Positions 1-7,904 of a stretch of DNA of 40,882 nucleotides are shown here, piece after piece. The position numbers were made by a program, and so were the translations under genes. Numbering within the stretch: position 1 is the stretch's first letter; each line of letters starts with the position of its first letter. The DNA comes from a virus: positions 1-40,882 of IMG/VR virus record IMGVR_UViG_3300044712_000925. One strand, written 5' to 3'. The notes beneath the pieces were generated by a model that saw only the letters and a program-made list of their open reading frames with translations, ran no database searches and was not told the DNA's origin.

Positions 1-93
1 CCGCAATGTTACGACGCGGCGCGCAAGGACTGCAATTCAGCAAAGGGGGAGACCGTCGAGACCAAATGCAAAAAGGCCAACCACCGTTGGTGA
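1..93 (+). CDS. C-terminal fragment of an unidentified protein
   Basis: The frame is open from the first base to TGA at 91-93 and gives 30 residues ending KKANHRW. Cysteines lie at residues 3, 11 and 20, and codon use looks coding. The gene lies outside the prophage boundary (116), so it belongs to the host or to another element. A stem-loop overlaps its stop codon, which supports a real gene end here. Too little is present to name a family. Confidence 0.5.
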   Translation, partial: PQCYDAARKDCNSAKGETVETKCKKANHRW

Positions 94-101
94 TTGGCCT
101 T
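73..101 (+). terminator. stem-loop at the end of the left flanking gene
   Basis: AAGGCCAA pairs with TTGGCCTT, and an inner CACC/GGTG stem brackets a 3-base loop, giving about 12 pairs with one mismatch. It overlaps the stop codon at 91-93. Only a weakly T-rich tail follows, so this is a probable rather than certain intrinsic terminator. It would insulate the prophage from left-flank transcription. Confidence 0.5.
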
Positions 102-115
102 CCTGGTCTTGCGTT

Positions 116-176
116 TGGTTGCGGGGGGACGATTTTGTTTCCAGAATCGCTGCCGCGCCGCGTTCGGCTCAAGTAG
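116..176 (+). other. attL: core repeat plus phage-borne integrase tail
   Basis: Bases 116-127 read TGGTTGCGGGGG, identical to 39131-39142. Similarity continues to the right for about 50 bases and stops abruptly to the left of the core. In the frame starting at 117 the sequence encodes GCGGTILFPESLPRRVRLK and a stop at 174-176, close to the last residues of the integrase at 39185 (GCGGAILHPEPRRFRLK). The single indel between the copies is 6 bases and keeps the frame. On circularisation the integrase gene would continue into this sequence and regain its own 3' end. The core position is inferred from where the similarity starts. Confidence 0.7.
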
Positions 177-186
177 CCACACCGCT

Positions 187-495
187 TCAGTCCTTTTCCC
201 CTACCAGCTTCCCCGTCGAATGGCCTGGCGGCGTCGGACAGCGCTCTCGCCATGCGTACCAAGCCTGCATCATGGCGTCGATACGGGCCTTGTCACGATC
301 GGCGTCCAGGTGCCGCGTTATCTCGATCGTCGCCCAGCCTGACGCCAGCGCCAGCCTCGCCGGATGATCTGCCGGCAGATCCTCGAGGACCTGGCGCAGC
401 TCTGACCTTAGTTTCTCGTCCTCGGAGTGCGGGTATGGCTTCCTGGGCTCTTCTTCCCACCATTTCCGGCCCGACGTCTCGATCGCCTTCTTCAT
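187..495 (-). CDS. small hypothetical phage protein
   Basis: A 102-residue product starting MKKAIETSGRKWWEEEPRKP, acidic and helix-rich, with no membrane segment. The frame stays open upstream to 678, but that extension is Arg/Phe-rich and is translated from the AAAGGTAAC repeat region, so the ATG at 495 is preferred. No strong ribosome binding site is visible. It is the leftmost gene of the prophage, reading toward attL. I do not recognise the family. Confidence 0.5.
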   Translation of the reverse strand: MKKAIETSGRKWWEEEPRKPYPHSEDEKLRSELRQVLEDLPADHPARLALASGWATIEITRHLDADRDKARIDAMMQAWYAWRERCPTPPGHSTGKLVGEKD

Positions 496-633
496 GTGGC
501 CATGGTACCGCCGCTGGCCATCACCATGGCGACGGCGGCCGCCGTCGAGATCTTCGGCGCCGAGAACGATAGACGCGTGCGCGCCCGCCCGCGTCATGCG
601 TGCGCGAAATCGAAAGTCGTGGGGCCATCGGAA

Positions 634-915
634 AAAGGTAACAAAGGTAACTAACGCGAAGAATCGGCAGCAAAGCAAGACGCTGCGGCGCTCTACGACA
701 TATAGATAAAGGTAATTTCTTAGTTACATATAGGTAATCTGGTTACCGTCTCTGACAGTCATTTTTCTTAATTTCACAAGCCAATAGAATCAATCACTTG
801 CCAATAAATTACCTTTTCAGTTACCTCAAATCACCTTTGAAAGGTAACCTCTCTCGCCATTACAAATCAATGACTTGCGATTGATCACGAAGCCTCGTTA
901 CCTAAATTACCTTTT
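634..915. repeat. cluster of AAAGGTAAC-like repeats, candidate origin
   Basis: About eleven copies of (A)AAGGTAA(C/T) occur on both strands in an AT-rich island. Forward copies start at 634, 643 (tandem), 708, 730 and 840. Reverse copies lie at 741-747, 808-817, 820-826, 831-838 (variant), 897-903 and 906-915. Two opposed copies form the palindrome ACCTTTGAAAGGT at 833-845. Iteron-like clusters of this kind bind initiators or repressors; the phage P4 alpha primase-helicase binds GGTGAAC-type repeats at its origin. Here a primase-helicase is encoded at 27501. An origin role is inference; an operator array is the alternative. Confidence 0.6.
788..878 (+). repeat. 14-bp direct repeat pair inside the AT-rich island
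   Basis: AATCAATCACTTGC (788-801) recurs as AATCAATGACTTGC (865-878), 13 of 14 identical and 77 bases apart. Each copy is followed by inverted GTTACCT/ATTACCTTTT motifs, so a larger unit looks duplicated. This strengthens the reading of the island as a replication or regulatory site. Confidence 0.55.
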
Positions 916-940
916 CCCGACGTCAAAACCGCGAACAGGC

Positions 941-1283
941 ACCGGTGGTGCTGAATTGGCCCCCTGCATCAGGGCGCATCCCATGGCTGCACGGTTTCGC
1001 ATCGGATTCTGGACGGCGCCATGGGCGGCAAAGGCCAGGCGCCGCGGCGCTCCCGTGGGTGCTTGCGCCTGCACGATTTCCGGCCCCTAAAGCGGGCAGG
1101 CGGGGCGGGGTCCCGACCGCGCGGCGGGGGGAGACGTGCCCCTTCTTTGTGCGGATCTGGCGGAGCGAGGGGCGAGCGAAGGCCTGCGGCCGGCGCGTGG
1201 CGGGCCGCTGTGCTGCGATCAGGGTGTGGCTGGGGTGTTGGGGCCTGCGCCGCGGCGCGCGCAGCGCAGGCGGTCCTGGTGGG
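941..1283. other. GC-rich non-coding stretch, candidate cos region
   Basis: No convincing gene is present; the open frames here are Arg/Gly/Ala-rich in all directions. Bases 1095-1140 are very G-rich. They include GGCAGGCGGGGCGGGG (1095-1110) and GCGGCGGGGGGAGACGTGCC (1121-1140), which resemble the G-rich cos overhang of P2-type phages (GGCGAGGCGGGGAAAGCAC). In P2 the cohesive end lies beyond the portal gene on this side, so the location fits. The resemblance is by eye and approximate. Confidence 0.3.
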
Positions 1284-2054
1284 TCAGGCGGGGTAGTTCG
1301 TGATGATCAGTTCGCCGGTCTTCCCGGCGCGGCCGGAGCCGCCGACCCGGTAGGTGATGTCGGCGGTCTCGATCGCCAGCCCCTTGAATGCCCGGCGCAT
1401 CTCCGGGATGTCATTGACGCTGATCACCATCTTCCCCTGGATGGTCCGCGCCAGCTCGGCCATGGCGTCGTACTGCTCGAGGCCGAACTCGACGTCGTAG
1501 CCTTCGGTGCCCCAGTAGGGCGGGTCGCAGTAGAAGAGGGTGTGGGGTCGATCGTAGCGCCGGATGCATTCCTGCCAGGGCAGGTGCTCGATGGTGGCAT
1601 GAGCCAGGCGAAGGTACGCCTGGCTGAGATCCTCCTCGATGCGCAGCAGGTTCAGCTTCGGCGGGGTGAGGGTGGCGGTGCCGAAGGTGCGGCCCTCGAC
1701 CTTTCCGCCGAAGCCCTGGCGCTGCAGGTAGTAGAAGCGCGCCGCGCGCTGGATGTCCGTCAGCGTTTCGGGCTTCGTCATGTTGAGCCAGCCGTACATC
1801 TGCCGGCTCACCAGCGCCCACTTGAATTGCTTGACGAACTCGTCAAGGTGGTGCTGGACGACGCGGTAGAGATTGACGAGGTCGCTGTTGATGTCGTTGA
1901 GCACCTCGGCCTTGACCGGTTCCTTTCGGAAGAACAGCGCGGCGCCGCCGGCGAAGGCCTCGACGTAGCAGGTGTGCTCGGGGAACAGGGGAAGGATGCG
2001 CTTTGCGAGACGAGTTTTCCCGCCGATCCACGGGACGATTGGGTTGGCTTTCAT
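1284..2054 (-). CDS. DNA adenine methylase, Dam/D12 class
   Basis: An N6-adenine methyltransferase of 256 residues. Class features are WIGGK near residues 9-13, the SAM-binding stretch around FAGG (34-37), the acidic LNDIN motif near 52-56, and the catalytic DPPY at about 177-180. It should methylate adenine in phage or host DNA, giving restriction avoidance or regulation; the target (GATC in classical Dam) cannot be read from sequence. The ATG at 2054 matches the short N terminus of the family. A GTG at 2063 is in frame with GGAG closer to it and could be the true start. It reads toward attL beyond the portal gene. Both ends of the family are present. Confidence 0.88.
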   Translation of the reverse strand: MKANPIVPWIGGKTRLAKRILPLFPEHTCYVEAFAGGAALFFRKEPVKAEVLNDINSDLVNLYRVVQHHLDEFVKQFKWALVSRQMYGWLNMTKPETLTDIQRAARFYYLQRQGFGGKVEGRTFGTATLTPPKLNLLRIEEDLSQAYLRLAHATIEHLPWQECIRRYDRPHTLFYCDPPYWGTEGYDVEFGLEQYDAMAELARTIQGKMVISVNDIPEMRRAFKGLAIETADITYRVGGSGRAGKTGELIITNYPA

Positions 2055-2063
2055 GTGTAACAC
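2055..2063. promoter_or_regulatory. GTGTAACAC motif at the dam start
   Basis: GTGTAACAC lies immediately upstream of the methylase ATG. The same 9-mer recurs at 24988-24996 and 25919-25927, each time near the start of a transcription unit. It is nearly palindromic and may be an operator. Binding is inferred only from recurrence. Confidence 0.35.
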
Positions 2064-2093
2064 TATGCTCCGTTCATGCTAGCCTTTGGCCCG

Positions 2094-2187
2094 CCGTCGC
2101 GACGGTGCGGTGCCTTGGCTGAACGCAGCTCACCCTGCGGGAAGTGGCCGCGTCGGGTGTTAGCGCACCCGGCGCGGTCGCACCGTC
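2094..2187. other. structured spacer between portal and dam
   Basis: This spacer holds a perfect 12-bp palindrome CCGTCGCGACGG (2094-2105) and a stem-loop CGGGTG/CACCCG (2154-2171). A long-range inverted repeat pairs GACGGTGCG (2101-2109) with CGCACCGTC (2179-2187). It follows the stop of the leftward portal gene. It could be a transcription terminator, part of cos, or a small structured RNA; the sequence alone does not decide. Confidence 0.4.
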
Positions 2188-2188
2188 T

Positions 2189-3286
2189 TTACTTGACCAG
2201 CGGCGGCGCGGACGGCGCCTGTTTCGCTAGGGTGTAGGGCTCGAACTTGATAATCTCCTCGCCCATCCATTCGTTGAGCTCGCTGAAGCGTGCCTGCAGC
2301 GGCTGGATCTCGTTCGCTTCGAACACCATCGCGGCCTTCTCGGCGTCGCCGAAGGAGGCGTTCTGCTGCGGCATGATTCCCATCAGCTGGGGCGGCACGC
2401 GATGCGCCGCCAGCTGGTCGTCGCGCGTCACGTTCTTGATGTCCGCGAACTCGTCTTTGGCGGCCACCTCGCTCACGGGGATCAGCTGGATGCCGTCCTT
2501 CTTTCCGTTCGGCGAGTACATGAACAGGTTGCGGAAATTCCCCGGCCCCTTGGAGTTCTTCAGCGCCTCGCGCATCGCGGTGACGTCCTCTTCCTTCTGG
2601 GCGGGGTCCGTCATGTAGAGGATGAACCCGGCGTGGCTGCCGTTCTTGTAGTACTTGCGCCGGAACAGCGTCGCCGCCTCGTTGAGCCATGCCGAGTGCA
2701 GCGCGGGGATGTAGTCAGGCAGGCCGTAGATTTCCTGATTGATGTCCGGCTCCATCAGGTGGAAGACCTTGCCCTTCGGGAATTCGTGCTCCTGCTTCCA
2801 GTTGATGACGAACCAGTAGGTGTCCAGGTCGGCGCCGCGGCGCACGTAGCGCGCCAGCGCCGGCTCGAGCGACATCACCTTCGCGGTCCGCGCGTCGCGG
2901 CGCTCGAGGTAGCCGTTGCCGAACACCAGGTAGTCGAGCACCCAGCGAGCAAACGCCGTGCGCGTCAGCAGGGGATGCGGAACGAACGTCGAGACCAGCA
3001 CGTTCCGCTTGACGATGATGGCGCTCGCGTGATGCACCGCCGACCGAAAGCTCTTGCCAAGGCCGTCCATGGAGATCGGCGGCTCATACCAGCGGTCCAT
3101 CAACGGGCACTCCAGGTAATCCAGGATCTCGCGCGCGTCGAGCACCGCCTCCGGGTCGCCAAAGGTGAAGGCCATCGCGCCTGCGCGATCCTCCGCCGCG
3201 GGAGCCACCGCCGGCACCGGCAGCGTTTCAGGTGCCGCAGCCGCGGCCGTGGCGAAGCGGCGATTGCCGCGATGACGTTTGCTCAT
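2189..3286 (-). CDS. Q: portal protein, P2 gpQ family
   Basis: A 365-residue PBSX/P2-type portal, the dodecameric ring at the capsid vertex through which DNA is packaged and to which the tail attaches. Recognisable stretches include YYKNGSHAGFILYM, the conserved VPPQLMGIMPQQNASFGD segment and a C-terminal region of mixed charge. Its ATG overlaps the terminase stop in ATGA (3283-3286), indicating translational coupling. A longer upstream in-frame start is unlikely because it would run into the terminase gene. Length matches the roughly 340-residue P2 family. Confidence 0.93.
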   Translation of the reverse strand: MSKRHRGNRRFATAAAAAPETLPVPAVAPAAEDRAGAMAFTFGDPEAVLDAREILDYLECPLMDRWYEPPISMDGLGKSFRSAVHHASAIIVKRNVLVSTFVPHPLLTRTAFARWVLDYLVFGNGYLERRDARTAKVMSLEPALARYVRRGADLDTYWFVINWKQEHEFPKGKVFHLMEPDINQEIYGLPDYIPALHSAWLNEAATLFRRKYYKNGSHAGFILYMTDPAQKEEDVTAMREALKNSKGPGNFRNLFMYSPNGKKDGIQLIPVSEVAAKDEFADIKNVTRDDQLAAHRVPPQLMGIMPQQNASFGDAEKAAMVFEANEIQPLQARFSELNEWMGEEIIKFEPYTLAKQAPSAPPLVK

Positions 3287-5076
3287 GAGTAGATCTCCAC
3301 GATGTTGGAATTGCGCGCGGTCTGGCCCTCGAGGGGCTCGTTCGCCAGCGCGTGCATGCAAGCCCACGCCAGGTCGGCGTGGCTGATTTCTTCGGAACGT
3401 CCGGAATCGAAAGTTACCTGCCGTCCGCTTGGAGTCGTCGCCTTGCTTATGGCCATGAACGACTGCACAACGTCAGACCAACCAGCGTCGAATTCAAGGC
3501 GGCCCTTCTCGATCACGTTGAGGGCCTTGAGCACCAGGCGAACCTTGACGTCAGGGTTGTAGGTGAAGCCGCGCGCGGCCGGGAAGAACTTTGTCACCAG
3601 CTGATAGACGGCTGATCCGATGCCCGTCATATCGATTCCGATGTAGGTGACGTGGTAGCGCTCGGTGACCTTGCGGATGGCTTCTGCCTGCGCCTCGTAG
3701 TCCATGCCAAGCAGCTGGATCTTCTCGAGGACGCGGAACTTTCCGCCTGGCACCAGCGGCGGCGCCAGAACGACCAGCGCCGCCTTGTCGCCTCTGCCAG
3801 ACGACCCGTTTGGGTCGTAGCCGAGCCACACCTCCCGATACCCAAGAGGGCGCGGCGCAAACGGCTTGAAGTCATCCCACACCACCCACGAATCCACCAT
3901 GCAGCGCTGCATCAGCGCCAGCGGGAACACCGACATCGAATCGTCGATGAACATGCAGCGGAACAGGTTTTCGAACTCCGCCGGCGAGTACTCGAGCAGC
4001 AGCTGCTCGAGGTCGAACAGCGTGCACCCGCCCGCGAGCGCATCCTCGACCGTGACGATCTGTCGCCACTGGCCATCCGCGCAGCGCATCCCCTTGGCCA
4101 GCGCCGTGTGCGAGATATCGATCTGCACGCGCTGATCCTTCGGCCGACCCTTGTTGAACAGCGCCCCGGTCCAGAACGGATAGGCATCGTGCAGCAGGCT
4201 CGACGGCGTCGAGAAGTAGGTCTGCCGCCAATGGCGATGGGCCGCCATGCCGGAGGCCACCTTCCGCAGCTCCTGGAACTTCTGAATCCAGAAGTACTCG
4301 TCGATGTACAGGTTGCCGTGGTAGCTCTGCGCCGTGCGGCTGTTCGTGCCCAGGAAGTGCAGCTGCGCATCGTTCGGCAGGATGATCGGATCGCCGCGCA
4401 GCTCGACGTCGGCCGCGTCCTTCGCGAACTGCTGGATGTATTGCTTGAAGACGTGCGCCTGCGCCTTCGACGCCGACAGGAAGATCTGATTGCGCGCCGT
4501 GCGCAGCGCATCGTCGAGCGCCTCGCGGGCGAAATACCACGTCGCGCCGATCTGCCGGCTCTTGAGGATGTTGCGGATCCGCTCGACCAGCCCGGCCTGA
4601 TACCAGGTCTTCTGGTAATCGAACAGCGAATCCTTGAAGGCCTCGTGCAACCGCGCCTGCTGTTCCTCGCTGAACTCGTTGCGCGTCGGCGCCTTCTTCT
4701 TCCCGCTGTTGCGGTTCGCCACCTTCGGATTGAGGTCGGCCTCGTTGCCGCCGGCGTTGAACTTGCGCACCCGTGCCGTGCGCTCGAGCTGGCGCCCGAG
4801 CAGGTCGATCTCCTTCAGGTCGCGGCCGTCCTTGTCGGCCTTCGCCACCAGGTGGATAAGCCGCGCCTCGATCGCATCTTCGACCCGATCGAGCGGGTGC
4901 GTTTCATTCCACTTGTCACGACGCTTCCAGCTGGATACCGTTGTCGCCTTCACGCCAAGCGTGCGTGCGATGTACGAGATCGGGTAGCCCTGCCAATACA
5001 GCGAGCGCGCGCGCCGGCGCGGGTCTTGCGCATTGGCCTCGGCTGTCGTCTCGGTGGGGGTTACCGGCATGTCCAT
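3283..5076 (-). CDS. P: terminase large (ATPase) subunit, P2 gpP family
   Basis: A 597-residue packaging motor ATPase/nuclease. An N-terminal helix-turn-helix-like segment (about residues 20-55, YWQGYPISYIARTLGVKATT) precedes a Walker A variant SRQIGAT (173-179), Walker B LYIDE (256-260) and the coupling motif STPSS (289-293). The nuclease half has acidic residues in GYDPN (419-423) and IGIDMTG (479-485). It translocates concatemeric or circular DNA and cuts cos. It is the first gene of a leftward P-Q unit diverging from the O operon, with a dyad for the late activator between them. Full length. Confidence 0.95.
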   Translation of the reverse strand: MDMPVTPTETTAEANAQDPRRRARSLYWQGYPISYIARTLGVKATTVSSWKRRDKWNETHPLDRVEDAIEARLIHLVAKADKDGRDLKEIDLLGRQLERTARVRKFNAGGNEADLNPKVANRNSGKKKAPTRNEFSEEQQARLHEAFKDSLFDYQKTWYQAGLVERIRNILKSRQIGATWYFAREALDDALRTARNQIFLSASKAQAHVFKQYIQQFAKDAADVELRGDPIILPNDAQLHFLGTNSRTAQSYHGNLYIDEYFWIQKFQELRKVASGMAAHRHWRQTYFSTPSSLLHDAYPFWTGALFNKGRPKDQRVQIDISHTALAKGMRCADGQWRQIVTVEDALAGGCTLFDLEQLLLEYSPAEFENLFRCMFIDDSMSVFPLALMQRCMVDSWVVWDDFKPFAPRPLGYREVWLGYDPNGSSGRGDKAALVVLAPPLVPGGKFRVLEKIQLLGMDYEAQAEAIRKVTERYHVTYIGIDMTGIGSAVYQLVTKFFPAARGFTYNPDVKVRLVLKALNVIEKGRLEFDAGWSDVVQSFMAISKATTPSGRQVTFDSGRSEEISHADLAWACMHALANEPLEGQTARNSNIVEIYS

Positions 5077-5122
5077 GCGCGGAGTCTGCCCACCGCGCGC
5101 ACCCCGCCCTAGCCGGCCACGA

Positions 5123-5141
5123 TGTAAGCCAAAGACCTACA
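5123..5141. promoter_or_regulatory. Ogr-type late activator site between P and O
   Basis: TGTAAGCCAAAGACCTACA is a hyphenated dyad (TGT-N13-ACA) in the 144-base gap between divergent P and O. P2-family late promoters carry a related TGT...ACA dyad about 55 bases upstream of the start, and this centre is 89 bases before the O start codon. The same geometry occurs at 12981-12999 and 17782-17800. The zinc-finger protein at 27119-27418 is the likely ligand. Confidence 0.55.
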
Positions 5142-5220
5142 ACCGCCCCTTGTTGTCTCTGCGCGCGCGTCCGCCGACCATGCGCCTGTCAATTCCGCAC
5201 ACCAGCACGAGGGACAGGAC

Positions 5221-6024
5221 ATGTCGAAAATCTCCAAGCCGTTTGTCATCGCCACCGAAGGCCAGACGATCGACGGCCGCAACATCAGCCGCGACTGGAT
5301 CAAGCAGATGGCGGCCTCCTACGACCCGAAGGTCTACACCGCTGTTGTCAACCTCGAGCACCTCCTGTCGCTCTCACCCGACAGCCTCTTCAGCGCCTAC
5401 GGCAAGGTCGTCTCCCTGGGAACCCAGGAAGCCACCATCCTGGGCGAGAAGAAGCTGCAGCTCACCGCCGTCGTAGAAGCCGACGACGCCGTCGTCGCGA
5501 TGCAGAAGGCCGGCAAGAAACTCTTCGCCTCCATGGAGGTCGCCGCGAACTTCGTCGGCAAGGGCATCGCCTACCTGACCGGCCTCGCCTTCACCGACAC
5601 GCCTGCGAGCCTCGGCACCGAGACCATGAAATTCTCGGCCAGCAAGGAAGGCGTCTATTCCTTCGACGGCGAGCTCGACATCGAGTGGGAAGCCGACAAG
5701 CCCGGCGCCAAGGACGGCGAAACCCTCTTCGCCAAGGTCGTCGGCATGTTGAAGGGCGAAGGCAAGAAGGTCGAAGAGCGCTTCTCCGACACCGGCAAGG
5801 CCGTCGAAGCCATCGCCGGCGCCCAGCGCGATCTGCTCGACAAGTTCTCCGCGCTGCAGGACGAGCTCGCCGCCGCCACCGCAAAGATCGCCGCCGCCGA
5901 AGCTACCGCCAAGGCCGACCGCGAAGCCTTCGCCGCGCTGAAGACCCAGCTCGACAAGGACCCCGCCGACACGAAACGCCCGCCCGCCGCCGGCGGCAAC
6001 GGAACCATCCTCACCGACTGCTGA
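5221..6024 (+). CDS. O: capsid scaffolding serine protease, gpO family
   Basis: A 267-residue GPO-family protein acting both as internal scaffold and as maturation protease. The catalytic triad reads as D18 (IDGR), H47 (NLEHL) and S104 (ASMEV), matching the P2 order. The C-terminal half is an Ala/Lys/Glu-rich coiled coil (about 195-245), which is the scaffold. The ending GGNGTILTDC is like the conserved P2 tail. A GAGGGACAGG ribosome binding region precedes the ATG. It is the first gene of the rightward head operon. Confidence 0.94.
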   Translation: MSKISKPFVIATEGQTIDGRNISRDWIKQMAASYDPKVYTAVVNLEHLLSLSPDSLFSAYGKVVSLGTQEATILGEKKLQLTAVVEADDAVVAMQKAGKKLFASMEVAANFVGKGIAYLTGLAFTDTPASLGTETMKFSASKEGVYSFDGELDIEWEADKPGAKDGETLFAKVVGMLKGEGKKVEERFSDTGKAVEAIAGAQRDLLDKFSALQDELAAATAKIAAAEATAKADREAFAALKTQLDKDPADTKRPPAAGGNGTILTDC

Positions 6025-6076
6025 TCGCCACCAGCCGCCTGCAGAGCAAACCCGACATCACCCGGAGCCAAACACC

Positions 6077-7093
6077 ATGCGCAACGAAACCCGAGTCCTC
6101 TTCAACGCCTACATGGCGCAACTGGCCGTGCTCAATGGCATCGCCCTGGCGGAGAGCCAGAAGTTCACCGTCAATCCGACCATCCAGCAGAAGCTCGAGG
6201 ACAAGATCCAGGAGTCGAGCGGCTTCCTGACCAAGATCAACAACGTCCCCGTCACCGAACAGGCAGGCGACAAGATCGGCCTGGGTATCGGCGCACCGAT
6301 CGCAAGCACCACCAACACGGCCACCACTGACCGGGCTCCCAGCGACCCGACGTCGCTGGACGAAACCGGCTACGCCTGCACGAAGACCGACTTCGATACC
6401 TTCATCACGTACCAGAAGCTCGACATGTGGGCCAAGTTCAAGGACTTCCAGGCCCGTATCCGCAACGCCATCATTCTCCGGCAAGCCCTGGACGTCATCA
6501 CCATCGGTTTCAACGGCACCAGCCGCGCCGCCACCTCCGACAAGGTCGCGAACCCGCTGCTGCAAGACGTGAACATCGGCTGGCTGCAGAAGTACCGCGC
6601 CAACGCCGCCGCCCGCGTCATGACGGGTGGCGCAACCGCCGGCCACGTCAAGATCGGCAGCGCCGCCAACAGCGGAGATTACCGAAACCTCGACGCCCTG
6701 GTGTTCGATGCGGTGAACAGCCTCATCGATCCGTGGTATCGCGAAGACACAGAACTGGTGGTGCTGCTCGGCCGGGACCTGCTGGCCGACAAGTACTTCC
6801 CGTTGATCAATACGGATCAAGCTCCGACCGAACAGGCCGCGGCGGAGTTGATCATCAGCCAGAAGCGAGTCGGCGGACTGCAGGCTGTCCGCGCGCCCTA
6901 CTTCCCCACCGGGAAGCTGATGATCACCCGCCTCGACAACCTGTCGCGCTACTACCAGGAAGGCGCCCGACGCCGCACCATCGTCGACAACGCCAAGCGC
7001 GACCGCATCGAGAACTACGAGTCCAGCAACGACGCCTACGTCGTCGAAGACTACGGCCTGGGCTGCGTCGTCGAGAACATCGAGTTCGTCTGA
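6077..7093 (+). CDS. N: major capsid protein, P2 gpN family
   Basis: A 338-residue HK97-fold capsid subunit of the P2 N family. Typical stretches are the N-terminal FNAYMAQLAVLNG, the DETGYACTKTDFDTFITYQKLD region and the central N-x-IGWLQKYR segment. The first roughly 30 residues are probably removed by the gpO protease, as in P2 (inference). A GGAG sequence precedes the ATG, and only two bases separate its stop from the next gene. Length is close to the P2 protein (357). Confidence 0.94.
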   Translation: MRNETRVLFNAYMAQLAVLNGIALAESQKFTVNPTIQQKLEDKIQESSGFLTKINNVPVTEQAGDKIGLGIGAPIASTTNTATTDRAPSDPTSLDETGYACTKTDFDTFITYQKLDMWAKFKDFQARIRNAIILRQALDVITIGFNGTSRAATSDKVANPLLQDVNIGWLQKYRANAAARVMTGGATAGHVKIGSAANSGDYRNLDALVFDAVNSLIDPWYREDTELVVLLGRDLLADKYFPLINTDQAPTEQAAAELIISQKRVGGLQAVRAPYFPTGKLMITRLDNLSRYYQEGARRRTIVDNAKRDRIENYESSNDAYVVEDYGLGCVVENIEFV

Positions 7094-7095
7094 CC

Positions 7096-7803
7096 ATGAC
7101 GCGGCCCCACAGCCCGGCGCGGGCGCACTTCGAACGCGTCTGCGCCGAACAGCGACAGTCGGCTGAGAAGCCCGCCACGCGCGCCGACGCCACCGCCTAC
7201 GAGCTCATGCTCGCCATGCTCACCGAGCACAAGCGGCGCCTGCACGACATCCAGTCGATCGAGCGCCGCATCGAGATCAAGCGCCAGCTGCTGCCCGAGT
7301 ACGGGCCGTGGATCGACGGCGCGCTCGAGGGCGACCAGGGCGTACAGGACGACGTCCTCATGACGGTGATGGTCTGGAGCATCGACGTCGGCGACCTCGC
7401 CGCGGCCCTGCGCATCGGCGCCTACGCGCTCAAGCACAAGCTCGCGATGCCCGACCAGTACAAGCGCACCACCGGCTGTCTGCTCGCCGAGGAATTCGCC
7501 GACCAGGCCATGCGCGACCTAGCCGCCGCCGACCCGAGGCCGGAAGACAGTGCGGCGATGGCGAATGTCCTGCAAACCGTCATCGGCATGACGGCCGAAG
7601 AAGACATGCCGGACGAAGTGCGCGCCAAGCTGATCAAGGCCCACGGCTACGCCCTCACCGGCATCGACAAACCGGCCGCCGTCGAAGCGCTCAAGCGCGC
7701 GCTGGCGTTGCACGACAAGGTCGGCGTCAAGAAGGACATCGAGCGCCTCGAGCGCGAAATCAAGAACTCGGCACCGCCGCCCGGATCACCGGCCGGCAGC
7801 TGA
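7096..7803 (+). CDS. M: terminase small subunit, gpM family
   Basis: A 235-residue gpM-type small terminase that recognises the packaging site and delivers DNA to gpP. It shows the conserved internal segment LLPEYGPWIDGALEGDQGVQDDVL, followed by the helical body with DVGDLAAALRIGAYALKH. The extended C terminus ends in a charged helix. The ATG lies two bases after the capsid stop. The frame is open upstream through the capsid gene but that is antisensical out-of-frame sequence. Next comes a stem-loop and then non-P2 genes. Confidence 0.92.
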   Translation: MTRPHSPARAHFERVCAEQRQSAEKPATRADATAYELMLAMLTEHKRRLHDIQSIERRIEIKRQLLPEYGPWIDGALEGDQGVQDDVLMTVMVWSIDVGDLAAALRIGAYALKHKLAMPDQYKRTTGCLLAEEFADQAMRDLAAADPRPEDSAAMANVLQTVIGMTAEEDMPDEVRAKLIKAHGYALTGIDKPAAVEALKRALALHDKVGVKKDIERLEREIKNSAPPPGSPAGS

Positions 7804-7833
7804 CAACGAGCGGACCCCGCACCCGGGCGGCTC

Positions 7834-7873
7834 GGGGGCCATCCTTGGACGTCTCCTCCAAGGTGAAGCCCCC
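7834..7873 (+). other. strong stem-loop after gene M
   Basis: GGGGGC (7834-7839) pairs with GCCCCC (7868-7873), and inside it CCTTGGA pairs with TCCAAGG around a 7-base loop. No T tract follows, so it is not a classical intrinsic terminator. It lies where a non-P2 gene block joins the head operon and may set transcript stability or partial termination. Confidence 0.45.
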
Positions 7874-7904
7874 GACCACCGCCCAACACTGACAGGAAAC
7901 GAAC

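Noticed and set aside
116-193. tRNA gene or tRNA-derived att site (core resembles the reverse complement of an initiator tRNA 3' end)
   Set aside because: TGGTTGCGGGGG matches the 3' end of an fMet-type tRNA on the reverse strand, but no T-arm, anticodon arm or D-arm follows at either copy. The conservation between copies fits codons of the integrase tail better.
496-678. N-terminal extension of the gene at 187-495
   Set aside because: The added residues are Arg/Phe-rich and the first part is translated from the tandem repeat array; the ATG at 495 starts a normal-composition protein.
1021-1296. Rightward genes in the GC-rich left region
   Set aside because: Products are Gly/Arg/Ala-rich without pattern and overlap the methylase antisense; they reflect high GC.
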